Part shown: piece by piece, positions 10,241 through 20,346 of the stretch
How the letters are laid out: the number at the start of each line of letters is the position of its first letter
Position numbering within the stretch: the stretch's first letter is position 1
NCBI GenBank assembly: GCA_002049455.2
Contig: KV918956.1
Location: 62,001 to 126,000 of the forward strand
Length of the DNA: 64,000 nt
Direction of reading: 5' to 3'
From: Porphyra umbilicalis
Taxonomy: Eukaryota > Rhodophyta > Bangiophyceae > Bangiales > Bangiaceae
Made by a program: the position numbers and the translations under genes
The notes under the pieces: generated by a model
Seen by the model: the letters and a program-made list of their open reading frames with translations, nothing else
Told to the model about the DNA's origin: nothing
Databases searched by the model: none

Positions 10241-10465
10241 TGGCGCCTCCTTCGTCGGGGGTTTGACTACCCCGACGACACGGCGAAAGCCGGGACGCGG
10301 GTCCGTGGTGCCGAGCGTGGGTGTGGGGTTCACACCTCCAGGCCGGTTAGCACCGAGTCGGGCGCGCGGGGTAGCACCAGCTGGTTGTCGTCGTGACGGC
10401 AGGCGCCGCCCTCGTCGGGGTGTTGACTCCCCCGACGACACGGCGGAAGCCGGGGTGCGGGTCCG
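10241..10465. repeat. Two 65-bp direct repeats, each with a hairpin
   Basis: Positions 10241-10305 and 10401-10465 are close copies exactly 160 bp apart. Each contains GTCGGGG...CCCCGAC around a short loop with TTGACT, so each can form a small stem-loop. They lie in the 3' untranslated part of the retrotransposon and upstream of the opposite-strand frame. Confidence 0.75.
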
Positions 10466-10669
10466 CGTTGTTATCGACACGGGGCCATCCCGTGTCTTCG
10501 TGCTCGCGCACAGGTCGCTGCCTAACGGCAAGGTTGAGTAGGGGTGCGTCGCCGCATGGTGGCACACCGCGAGGTGTTGGCCCCGGTGAGTGTGGGTTTG
10601 CGCGGAGTGGGGGGGGGGCGGCGCGCACGGCGGCAAGGCGGCAAGCCCGGCGGCAAGGGCGGCGAGCGC

Positions 10670-10830
10670 GGCGGCAAGGGCGGCAAGCGCGGCCAGCCCG
10701 GCGGCGACGGCGGCAAGGGCGGCAAGCGCGGCCAGCCCGGCGGCGACGGCGGCAAGGGCGGCAAGCGCGGCCAGCCCGGCGGCGACGGCGGCAAGGGCGG
10801 CAAGCGCGGCCAGCTCGGCGGCGACGGCCA
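10670..10830. repeat. 39-bp minisatellite, about four copies
   Basis: The word CAAGCGCGGCCAG recurs at 10684, 10723, 10762 and 10801, a 39-bp period. Because 39 is a multiple of three, all frames stay open and give artificial-looking Gly/Lys/Arg or Ala/Ser-rich peptides. I therefore start the neighbouring gene after this tract. Confidence 0.9.
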
Positions 10831-10859
10831 GGGTAAACACCCCCCGGACGGCCAACGCG

Positions 10860-12311
10860 ATGGCGGATTCCGCCGCGATGGCGGTGGACGTCGGCGTTGC
10901 CGGTGGCGGTGAGGCCATCGACGGGGCGCATGCCGCCGCGGGTGGCCATCCAGAAGTGGATTGCTCCGCGGACCCAGAGGTCTTGCGCCAGTTTCGGCCT
11001 CGCGGCTCGTACTACGTGCACGCCAACCCTGTAGAGGTGGTCGATGGGGTCCCGCGGGTCACCGAGTTGCCGAACCCCTTTCGGCTGCCAATGTTCCCAT
11101 CCGACCACCGTCGGGCCGCTGACACGCGCTTCTTTCGCGGTCGCGAGTTGATGCCTACCGCGTGGGCGGCTGGATTTCTCCGTGCGCCACGGGCGTTCGA
11201 CTTGTCCCGTTGGCTTCCGCCTATCCCGGACTGGGAGCCCCACACGGGGTTGTGGGTGGCGACCCCCGTGGTGGTGTCCTACATGGCGGACGCGTTGCGC
11301 AACGCCTACAGCTCCGTCTGGCAGGAGGTGTACTCCGAGTACTACTGCATTTTAGTTGCTGCGTGGGTTCACATCCTGCAGGAGGACAAGCTCTTCGTCC
11401 ACTTGGACACGAAGACGCTTCGTCATTTCGACGCGTTGGATACGTCCAAGTTGAAGGACGCGCCCGACGGCGAGGCCAAGTACGTCTTGTACGGCAAGAT
11501 GCGTCAAGCCGTGACGGCGTTTCCCTGGCGGGAGGTCCTTAAGGACGTCGCCTGGCGCGACCGCGACTCCGGGAAAGCCCGGCAGGTGCGGGTCACGGTC
11601 GACCCGACCAAGGAATACGGATTTTGCCTGCGCCACCCTTGTGTCGATTTCGACTGGGCGTTGGACCCGAACGCGCCACTCCCGATGGCTCGAATTACTT
11701 CAAACCATCCCGGGGTGTGGCGTCGTGGTCGTCGGACCTGGGCTCACGCCGTTGGCGGCGCCCGCGAGGGCCGCTACCGCCCGCATTCACCGCGGCGCGA
11801 TCGCTCGCCCTCTCCGCCACGGTCGGTGGATGCCACTTGGCCGACCCGCGCGTCGTCAACCGCGGCGGTTGCCTTGTTTGGGTCGGCGCGCGCGCGCGAT
11901 GTACGCGTTCGCGCGCCCCGCGGGGCAGCCTTGTCGGCGGTGGCTAGCGCCTGGGTCGAGCAGATCGCAGGCTTGCGTACCGCTGTTGAGCGCGCGGACG
12001 GACGGGGTGTCGAGTCGGCTTTGTCCATTATTGGACATGCCGTGGCTCGCGCCGTTGACGGCGAGGCCAACTACGGGCGCTTCGCCCAGCACCTCGAGGC
12101 TATACAACCAGAGGAGGAGGCCGCGCCGGCGCGCTTCAACGCGCAGAGCATCCTTGGTCGTCGGACCCACGAGGGCGGAGGCCCGTCGACGGGGGTTCCG
12201 CACTCGGCGCGCAACACGCGTGCGCGTAGTGTCTCGCAGGAGTCGGCGGCCAGTGTTGGCGCGAGCCGCGATTCCCGTCGGGACTCGCGTCGTCGTGACG
12301 ACGAGGAGTAG
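10860..12311 (+). CDS. Antisense accessory ORF inside gypsy element
   Basis: This is a 483-residue open frame on the strand opposite gag-pol, from ATG at 10860 (MADSAAMAVDVGVAGGGEAI) to TAG. The frame is also open further upstream through the 39-bp minisatellite, so the true start is uncertain. Residues of about 45-290 look like a globular protein (SYYVHANPVEVVDGVPRV, then PIPDWEPHTGLWVATPVVV, then YGKMRQAVTAFPW). A basic Ser/Arg/Pro stretch follows (PHSPRRDRSPSPPRS), then an Arg/Ser-rich, acidic tail. I recognise no family. There is no clear signal peptide or membrane span, so it is not an obvious envelope protein. Antisense ORFs near the 3' end are known in some plant gypsy lineages. It could be driven from the left LTR or a nearby promoter. 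Confidence 0.7.
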   Translation: MADSAAMAVDVGVAGGGEAIDGAHAAAGGHPEVDCSADPEVLRQFRPRGSYYVHANPVEVVDGVPRVTELPNPFRLPMFPSDHRRAADTRFFRGRELMPTAWAAGFLRAPRAFDLSRWLPPIPDWEPHTGLWVATPVVVSYMADALRNAYSSVWQEVYSEYYCILVAAWVHILQEDKLFVHLDTKTLRHFDALDTSKLKDAPDGEAKYVLYGKMRQAVTAFPWREVLKDVAWRDRDSGKARQVRVTVDPTKEYGFCLRHPCVDFDWALDPNAPLPMARITSNHPGVWRRGRRTWAHAVGGAREGRYRPHSPRRDRSPSPPRSVDATWPTRASSTAAVALFGSARARDVRVRAPRGAALSAVASAWVEQIAGLRTAVERADGRGVESALSIIGHAVARAVDGEANYGRFAQHLEAIQPEEEAAPARFNAQSILGRRTHEGGGPSTGVPHSARNTRARSVSQESAASVGASRDSRRDSRRRDDEE

Positions 12312-12453
12312 CGAGGTTCACTGCTCAGTGACTTGCTCGGTTGACCCCGGTGGGGGGGTGGGGTTGACAATGTCGGGGTCTTACGCCTTTTTAGGGTGTT
12401 GATGTTTCTTCGTCTTGTTGTTGCTTGTCGTTTGACATGTTCGTATCCACTTC

Positions 12454-15400
12454 TCAGTTTTTCTGTTTATCGTCATAGCGATGAAGGAAGTGGCAGGCCA
12501 TCATGGCCCATGTTGTGGGATTTGTATCCCTTGAGTCTGCTGATAAAAGCACTTCGTACTCGAAACATGCACGTATGGCAGTAGCGTACCAACTGGCGTT
12601 GGTCCATTGTGGTATTACCACGGTTGCTTCTTCTGTGGTTGTTACCAAGCGTCGAAGGACTGAGTCCAAGTGTTGCACCGGAGGTACCAGAAACCCGTTG
12701 GGGAGCACTGGTACGGGGGGATCGCTCCCGATGAGTGTCGCCTGTGCGGATTTCGGCCACACATATGTGTACGGGCCGTAAACACGGTTCAGCCGAGAGA
12801 AATGCCGCAAGGCACGTTGGGGGTCATACGCAAAGTTGCGCGTCATGGACGGCAGAGTGGACTTGAGCCACGCCACAGGAATTACTTCCTTAATTGCAAC
12901 ATTGGTACTTGACTCTGTCCAAGAGACATCGGCATGGATAACTCCGTCACCGGTAACATGGACATGTTGGATAGTGGGTATCCACGTGCAGTCCATGACG
13001 ATGTTGGCCACGGTTGTGAGCCCGGCCTGTCGGCGACTTCGTCGCGTTGGCGTTTGCCACTCGTACCCCGGTACATGCTTCTTCTTCTGTCGAAGGAAAC
13101 GCACCACCAGGTTGCGGGGGAGGTTCTCCAGGGGTTCCCAGGTGTCGTCTTTCGACCCGTAGTCGAACCAGCGCACCTTAGCGCTATAGCTGTCACCCGT
13201 CTGGCGTAAGCCTAGGAGTTTGTCGATCACATACTCATCGGCAGTTGCCGCGGTTGACTTGCGTTGGTCTAGACCATCTAGCAAGGAGTGTGGAACCTTG
13301 TCCGTCGTCGTTGGACGAGGAGCGGGGGTGACATGGTCACTGCTGACGCGTTTCTCCTCGGCGTCAATGTCAATGACAAACGTGGAGGCGTCCGCGTCCG
13401 CGTCGACGACCACGAAGGGTCCAATGGCTTTGCTTTGCAGCTTGTTTTGCCGATCGTGGTTGGTCGTGTATACGTAGTCGCCGATCTTGACGTCCGCATT
13501 GCGGGTTGCGACCCGATGGTCGAAGTTACGTTTGTAACGTTGTTGCGTCTTACGCAAGGCCTCGACCACGATGGGGATCTGCTTGCGCAGGCGGGCCATG
13601 AACTCGCGCTTGCGAGCTAGGGGTGACCCATCCTTGAGCGTTCCCTTATTGGTAAGCGGAGTGCCCGGGGGCAAGTTGCGAACCGTGAGGTTGGGGATCC
13701 GCCTTGGGATAACAAGCTCAAATGGGGCGATGCCCGTCGACCGATGTGGTTGGCTATTATACGCCATGGTGATTACCGGGAGTAGCTCATTCCATCGTGA
13801 TGGGTCGTCGGCGACGTAGTGTCGCAGCTGCGTAGCCATGGTACGGTTGTACCGTTCAACTTGCCCATTGGTTTGGGAATGATACGCCGTGGTGCGAACC
13901 GTTTCAATGCCAAGCATTTTCATCACAGCGATGAAGAAGTTCGACATGAACTGGGGCCCTTGGTCCGATAGGATTCGGTCCGGTGGCCCGTAGGCTGACA
14001 CCCACGCGTCGATGATGGCTGACGCCACTGACATAGCCGTGATTCGCCGCAAGGCGACGCACTTGGTGAGCTTGGCGAAGCGGTCGGTGATAACCAAGAT
14101 GAAGCGGTTGCCCTTCTTGGAGGCCGGGATGGGCCCAAAGATGTCAACGGATAGCTCCGTGAGAGGCTCGGTAGCCTGGAACAGGGTCAAGGGCGTGGTG
14201 TGTCGCCGCAAGGCGAGGCGGTTTTGCGCACACGTTGTGCATTTGGTGATGGTCGAATGAATATCCGTCACCATTGAAGGTCAGTAGTATGCCTTGCGCA
14301 TGGTGTAATACATCCGGTTCATACCAGGATGGGCGGCCACGGTTGCGTGGTGCTCGAGGGTCAACACGCGTTCGCGTAGAGACTTTGGAATAACCAGTTG
14401 ATTGCCGTAAGGCGCACGGCGGTACAGAGCGTGATGCTCATCGCGGAAGAAGGCCTTGGCCGTTCCGCGCTCCACGCGAGTGGACATCTCGACGCAGAAG
14501 TCGTCTGTTTGTTGTGCTTCGACAACGTCGTCGAACTCCACCGGTTCCGGTGTGTCGGTACCCGTGCACCTCCCCGTTCTTAAGCCGTTGGCCGTCTCGG
14601 CCAATGCCAGACAAGGTATATCATCATGGATATCTTCTGGCGGCGCCACCGTAGAGGCGCGCGACAGGAAGTCGGGCAAGTGGTGAGATGCACCTGGTTT
14701 ATAAACCATATCGAATGTATATTCGGAGAGGCGAAGTCGCCATCGCATCAAGCGTCCGCTTGAGTCGGTCGTGCTGTAGATCCAGCTAAGTGCTTGGTGA
14801 TCCGTTCGGATGAGGAAGCGTTGTCCGTCGAGGAAGTGCCTCAACTTGAGGACAGCCCACACAACGCCGAGGCATTCTCGCTCCGTGGTGGAGTAGTTTT
14901 GCTCTGCAGCAGTGAGTCCTCGGCTCCAATACCCGACAGGGTGAAGCAGTTCGCCCGGCTCCTCTTGGAGGAGGGTACAACCAACTTGGTCGGCGCAGGC
15001 GTCCACGTCAACGACGAGCTTCCGATTGGCCTTCGGCAAGGCAAGTACCGGTGGGCACAACAGTGCGTTGCGAAGGTCCTCGAAGGCGGCGATAGCCACG
15101 TCCGTCGGTGGTGGTAAATCCGGTGGGATCTCGGCCCTAGTCAGGGCGTTCAGGGGCTTTGCTCGTTTGGCAAAGTCTTTGACAAACCGTCGATAGACGT
15201 TGCACATTCCCAAGAAGCTTTTCAGCTGGGTCTTTGTGGTTGGGAACTTGGCATGCTTCAGAGCATCCACGTTCTTGTTGTGCACGTGCAGTTGCCCGGG
15301 GCGGACAATGTGTCCTAGGTACTCGACCTCATCGGAGAACCACGTACACTTTTCCAAGTTGAGGGTGACCCCGGCTTCACGGAGACGGTGAAGAACCGTG

Positions 15401-16917
15401 TCAACGTCTTTGACGAGTTGTTCCGCGTTTGCGGAGAAGATGATGACATCGTCTAAGTAGACGAGGCATATCTGCCACTTCAAACCCGAGAGGATAATAT
15501 CCAACGCGCGCTGGAAGGTAGCGGGCGCGTTCGTCAAGCCGAAAGGCATGGATAACCAGTGGTATATACCACAGTGCGTCGTGAACGCCGTCTTCTCTTG
15601 GTCGTCCTTGCGTAAGGGTACTTGCCAGTACCCCGCGGTGTAGTCGAGAGACGTGAACACCTGGGCATCTCCCAAGGAGTCGAGGCAGTCCTCCATCCGA
15701 GGCAAGGGATAAGCATCCTTCTTGGTGATGTTGTTTAACCGACGATAGTCGACACAGAATCGGGCTTTGCCGTTCTTCTTTGGTACAATTACCACGGGGC
15801 TTGCCCAAGCACTGTGGCTAGGGGCAATGACGTTGAGCTTCAACATCTTGTTGATTTGATCAGCGATGATCTGCCGTTTGAACGGCCCGGTTCGGTAGGG
15901 TTGGGCCCGTATGGGCAGAGCGTCGGGAGGAGTGACGATGGCGTGCTCCGTAGCACGGATGACGCCAAGGGTTCCATCCCACATAGACGAATGCGTCTCC
16001 AGCATGTCTCGCATCTGCTTGTGCAGGTACTCGGGTGCCTCACTGAGGTCGAGGTCCTCGAGTGGGTCACGACTCGCGTCGTCCGATGAGTTATCGGTTC
16101 CACCCTTTGGGGTGTTGTCATCCAAGACGGCGGAGAGCATCGGCCCTTGGTAGGGTTCTGCAAACCCCAAGGTAGAGTTCTTGCGAACAATGACTTGGTC
16201 CTTGCCGAAGTTGCATAACTTGACCAGGAATGGTTCGTCCGGTTTGACGATGGCGATGCCGCGGGCGACTGCCATGGACTTGTGTCGGCACAACCGAATG
16301 TTCGGTGTGATGGTAACCATACCAGGCGTGTCGCACGTGGCCATGATCCACTCCTCCTTGTGTCCGTTGACACGCACCTGTTTGCAGGCTCGAACCCGAG
16401 CGGGTTTATCTTGCCAGTGGCGGTCCCACGCGCTGTCGTTAAGACAAGCTAAGATCGGCGTTGGCCGAGGTTGCTCTTCCGTGCATCGCACGTGCTCTTG
16501 CCAGACGATCTTGCGCAAGCGCGGCAGAATGCCCTCGATGTTTTGTTCAATGAACTCGGTGCCAAGAATGCACGGGACTGACAAGTTGTCGGCAACGAGG
16601 AATCGGTCAAATAGACGCACACCTCCGGTGTCTACATACAGATGTATGGCATACTTCGTCACAAGACGATTGTTGTTTGCATCTCGGATGCGCGGAAGCG
16701 TAGTCAACTCTTCGGCGTAAGCCATCCAGTTCGAAGGGAGAACACTAGTTCGCACTCTGTTCACCCCAGCGCCCGTGTCTAAGACAGGGCGGCAACTTCG
16801 CATTACGCGCAGGCATGGGCCTAACGTGGCTGCCATCTCATAGTGCCGAAGGGCACGACGTAAGAGTCTTGTCACCGTACGCTTTCGCGTTCCGCTGGGC
16901 AACCCCAAGTCGGGCAC
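12454..16917 (-). CDS. pol: gypsy pol polyprotein with one TGA stop
   Basis: The frame is continuous over about 1488 codons except for TGA at 14283-14281. Order of parts: protease (PVLDTGAGVNRV), reverse transcriptase (CVDYRRLNNIT, MPFGLTNAPATFQ, catalytic VYLDDVII), RNase H (VDVDACADQVGCTL, RTDHQALSWIY), and integrase with an HHCC finger. The integrase triad is VDIFGP, SDQGPQF and VERYNR, followed by a chromodomain (EYVIDKLL...VRWFDYG...DDTWEPLENL). About 215 further residues follow the chromodomain. The TGA replaces the Trp of the conserved YYWP motif in the integrase finger. No ATG opens the frame, which overlaps the end of gag in the -1 frame, so a gag-pol fusion by frameshifting is likely. 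The copy as it stands cannot give full-length integrase without readthrough. Confidence 0.93.
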
Positions 16918-16922
16918 CCGGC

Positions 16923-18569
16923 CTAGACGTTTTTCGAGTCGTCCACGGCGTCGGCCGGATGCTCGACCTCGTCTTCCTCGACGTTACCGTCGGCAAGGGC
17001 ATGAACGCCGATAGGCGGTTGCCGACGTTCGCGAGGGCGATAAGGCTCGGCACACTGTGCGGTGAACTGCCCCGGCTTGTTACAGTTGTAACAGATGTCA
17101 GCCCGACTGGCTTGAGGGACGGCGGCCCGAGGGGGTGGCGGGGTGCGAACCGGTGTGAACGGTCGTTCCGTCGTCGTCCGCTGGTCTTGTGTCGCGTACG
17201 CGACTTTGATCGCCGTTGGGCGGGTAATCTTGAGTTGCAAACGCAACTTGGTGGTGCCGTCCCAGTACATCTGGGCGGTGGCGACCGTCTCGGACAGGGT
17301 TCGGTCGGGGAACTGGTCGTTCAGTACCCGGACGTGCGCTTGCACAAGGTCCGAAAGACCAGTGATGAAGACGTCCTTAACGTCTCGGATGTCGAACAAG
17401 CCGTTCAGGAGGTCGCATAGCGTTTCCACGCGATGACCAAAGGCCGTGGGCGCTTCGTTGTCTTGTTGCTTCATCGTAATGATGTCTTGATAGGCGTTAG
17501 CCATGGTTGCGTGTGTCGCATACTTCGAAAGAAGCCAGTTGACGGCATCTCCGTAGGTACGGATGGCGTAACGCTTACGTCCGAGGGTGCTGTTAAGCGC
17601 GCCGGAGAAGGCCATCTTGGCGTTGCCGGCTAGTCGAAAGACCATAAGCGGAAGGGCCTGACCGTGCGTCAGCCCAGCCGCGTGGCACGCGCGGCGAAAG
17701 GTCGTCAAGAACGTGAAGATGCCCAAGGGCAGGGCTCCCGTGAATGGCTGTTGCCCATGGAACGCTCCGTCCAAACGTTTGTTGAGACGGTGCGACCGCT
17801 GTGCCTCTTTAGGCGTATACGTCAGTTGACGGCGGATCAGGAAGTACGTCCTGTAGTCCAGGAGTGTCTTGAAGCGGCTATTAGCCGGGCGGATCACCTT
17901 GATCCTATCGGCTTTTTCAAGTCGCTCCTTCCGTTTGGTGGGGGGCGTGGGGCGCTTGCGCGCGGCCGCGTCCGACTCGCTCGAGCTTTCGCTCGGCGAG
18001 GACCCACTTGGGGGCGACGGCGGGTGTGGGGGCCCGTGGCCATCGTCCGAAGAGGACGTGTCCGTCGCTTTAGGGTTGTCGTCGTCTGACGACGTCGGGC
18101 TTGACCCAGACGCGGAATCGTCGGAAGATGAGGAAAGCGCGGCGTTAGCCGGAGCGTCCTTGCGGACGGACTTGTCCTTGATCACCTTGTTCGTCTTCTT
18201 GACGTCCTTGGTCTTGTCGCCCGACTGGCGGCGAGACTTAGCCACACGGCGTTCCTCCTCATGGGAGTCGACCTTGCGCAGGGCCTCGACGTCGTCGACC
18301 AACTTGTCATTGGCTCGCGCCAGAGACTCGTTAGTCTGTTCTTGGGCCGTTAGGCGTCGCTGAAGTGCTTCAACGGCCGCCTTCAGCCTCTCCACCACCT
18401 GCATCTGCCCAGAGGCGGCTTGATCCGCAGGGATGGGAGGAGTTGGAGCACCGTCCGTGGGGGCGTCGGAGGCGGCAGGAGTGCCTTGTCCCCCGCCCGG
18501 CGGCCGGTAGCCAGATGGCAACTTGCCGTCTCTGGCTCGCCGAGTGCCGCCGGTACCACCAGTAGACAT
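16923..18569 (-). CDS. gag: gypsy gag
   Basis: A 548-residue protein from ATG at 18569 to TAG at 16923. The N-terminal third is Ser/Asp/Lys-rich with a predicted coiled coil (VERLKAAVEALQRRL). A retrotransposon gag core of about 200 residues follows (GRKRYAIRTYGDAVNWLLSK, FGHRVETLCDLLNGLFDI). Near the C-terminus is a zinc-knuckle-like CYNCNKPGQFTAQC, in which the usual His is Gln. The last codons contain GAAAAAC just before TAG, where the pol frame (-1) is open. Gag packages the element RNA in particles. The reading frame is intact. Confidence 0.92.
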   Translation of the reverse strand: MSTGGTGGTRRARDGKLPSGYRPPGGGQGTPAASDAPTDGAPTPPIPADQAASGQMQVVERLKAAVEALQRRLTAQEQTNESLARANDKLVDDVEALRKVDSHEEERRVAKSRRQSGDKTKDVKKTNKVIKDKSVRKDAPANAALSSSSDDSASGSSPTSSDDDNPKATDTSSSDDGHGPPHPPSPPSGSSPSESSSESDAAARKRPTPPTKRKERLEKADRIKVIRPANSRFKTLLDYRTYFLIRRQLTYTPKEAQRSHRLNKRLDGAFHGQQPFTGALPLGIFTFLTTFRRACHAAGLTHGQALPLMVFRLAGNAKMAFSGALNSTLGRKRYAIRTYGDAVNWLLSKYATHATMANAYQDIITMKQQDNEAPTAFGHRVETLCDLLNGLFDIRDVKDVFITGLSDLVQAHVRVLNDQFPDRTLSETVATAQMYWDGTTKLRLQLKITRPTAIKVAYATQDQRTTTERPFTPVRTPPPPRAAVPQASRADICYNCNKPGQFTAQCAEPYRPRERRQPPIGVHALADGNVEEDEVEHPADAVDDSKNV

Positions 18570-18783
18570 ACTGGGACCTGAACAAAGTGTTCCGACTTGG
18601 CTTACGCCCTGCGCGCCAACGTCGGAGATCTCAACCGTGATGCCCCCGGCACCACGCCCGCAAGTCGATGGCTTACGCCCCGCGCGCCAAGCGACCGTAT
18701 CGACACCGTCACAATGCCACGAGGCAGCGAGAAAGTTCTCGGGGACACCGTGCCGCGAGGCACGATGAAGGCGAGGGTATGCC

Positions 18784-18797
18784 CTGCTGCTCCACCA
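18784..18797 (-). promoter_or_regulatory. gypsy primer-binding site
   Basis: Two bases past the 5' LTR the minus strand reads TGGTGGAGCAG..., starting with the TGG complementary to tRNA CCA. The tRNA that matches CTGCTCCACCA was not identified. Confidence 0.65.
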
Positions 18798-18799
18798 AA

Positions 18800-19192
18800 T
18801 GTGGTATTAATAACGTTAGTTCAATTACCAGTGTACTGAGACCGACCGTAGCCAAGCAATAAAGCGAGTTCTATCGCCGTCGCGGCGAGGAAGAAGACCT
18901 TTTGTTGGAGGGCATCCGATGGGGAGCCGGGTGGTGCCCACGACGGCGACCCCGGACCCACGGTGGTTTAATACAAACAACGGCACTGGTCGATCGGCCA
19001 TCCGATCAAGCGATCGTAATGAGTGCCGTCAGACAGATAAGACAGGCGAGCAAACAAGCAATAAAAAATAAACAATGCGGAAGTAACCCCCCAAAGGGCG
19101 TGCCACAAGCCGAGTCACACACATCCGTGGATTCGGCCAGTCAAGGGGGCTACTCGTGGCTACTTGCCAATTGGTAGCAGAGATATGCTACA
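18800..19192 (-). repeat. 5' LTR of gypsy element
   Basis: The promoter-side LTR, 393 bp, partner of 9450-9842. The minus strand has a TATTAAA word at about 18973-18967 that could serve as TATA box for the element transcript. Confidence 0.95.
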
Positions 19193-19197
19193 ATTGG

Positions 19198-20346
19198 GGT
19201 GGCACTGCGTCCGGCGACGCGACCACTGGTCGTAGTTGATCCGATGACCAGAACGCCCATCCCGGCGGTCACCAACACCACCATGGCTACCACTGCCCTG
19301 TCATCCAACTGCATCCTCAGTTTGGCTGTGGCCCACCTTGTGTCCGCAGTACTGCCGGGGCGCGCTCTGGGACTGGGGCTTCATCCCGGCCATCGCGGTG
19401 GGCGAAGTGGGGCTCGGCCGCGGCGAGGTGGGGCTCCGCCGCAGCATCGGTGGTGGACGCTCACGTGCGCGCGCGCCAGTGGGAGCTCCTCTCACCCCAT
19501 TCAACTAGGGGGCGGCTCGTGCGGCGCCAACCGCTGATTATGCGCCAGAACTGAAGTGGGCACCTGGAGTTGCTACCCCGCCAATTATTTCGGCGGCGTC
19601 GTGAGGGAGAGGTGGTCCGTATACTGAGTGATGCTTCGGCTACGGAGACGGGGCGCGATACAGGTTCCTCTGTGACATTGTTTTGCCTAGCGAGCCGGCG
19701 TCGGAAATGGTGAATTATTACCAGCGGCGCAGCTGCGCCTCAGCGGTGGACAGCCGTGTGAGATTTTGGGGCTTGAAAAGACAAGTACGGCTGCGAACGT
19801 GTCGATAAACAGTGGCGGGGGGCCGACCGCTTGTTCTCTCTGAATCCCAAAAGCCGCACCACAATACAAACGAACAGAAGCCAAAAACAAAATCAACACT
19901 AGTTTTTGTAGCGAAGGTTCCCCAGATGGTCCGACAAAGCGCCTCTCAGAGCCATGTGCCCATCCTCACTTATGACAGCGTCATAGCTACCAAGCAGAGC
20001 GTGCAAAGAAGCGGGTGCCGAGGGTCCCGCCTGTTCATCTGCGGCCCCTGGGGCACCCGGGGCGCCCGAGGCGCCCGAGGCGCCCGGACCATCGCCATCA
20101 TGCTCGTCAAATTCCGCCACGAGGTCAACCGGACGATGGTCGTGGGCGGCTGCTGCCTCATCGTCCAGCGCCCGGCTTTTGTAGCTTTTCTCATGTTGGT
20201 GCGCCCAAGTTGGTATCGCTGAATCGAGTCCTTCTTAGTTGACTCTTTTCTGTCATATACGGGTCTGATCTCACTTGGCTCTGAAAGCTGGCGGGGCGTG
20301 GAGGTGTGGCGCTCAACATGAAGTGCTCTTATTGGAAAGCATTCAC
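19198..20346. other. Intergenic between gypsy element and Harbinger transposase
   Basis: No convincing gene. A 73-codon minus-strand frame (20120-19899) has a Gly/Ala/Pro tract made by a 9-bp repeat (GGCGCCCGA, about 20058-20090). It may be the tail of decayed coding sequence but is too weak to call. Confidence 0.4.

Larger units (their letters stand above)
9450..19192 (-). mobile_element. Complete Ty3/gypsy chromovirus-like retrotransposon
   Basis: This 9743-bp element has matched 393-bp LTRs, TG...CA ends and a perfect ATTGG target duplication. On the minus strand it carries a 548-codon gag and a pol of about 1488 codons in the order protease, reverse transcriptase, RNase H, integrase, chromodomain. 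The integrase-after-RNase-H order and the chromodomain place it among Ty3/gypsy chromoviruses. Pol has one TGA stop. The 2.6 kb between pol and the 3' LTR holds a long open frame on the opposite strand plus tandem repeats. The element sits between a Myb/SANT-like gene and a Harbinger transposase. Confidence 0.95.

Noticed and set aside
10241..10830. CRISPR-like array
   Set aside because: The repeats are contiguous minisatellites or a simple duplicated pair without spacers, in a eukaryotic retrotransposon.
10544..10912. Collagen-like Gly-Lys-Gly repeat protein
   Set aside because: It is one of several frames through a 39-bp minisatellite, with no signal or flanking domain. The antisense gene proper starts after it.
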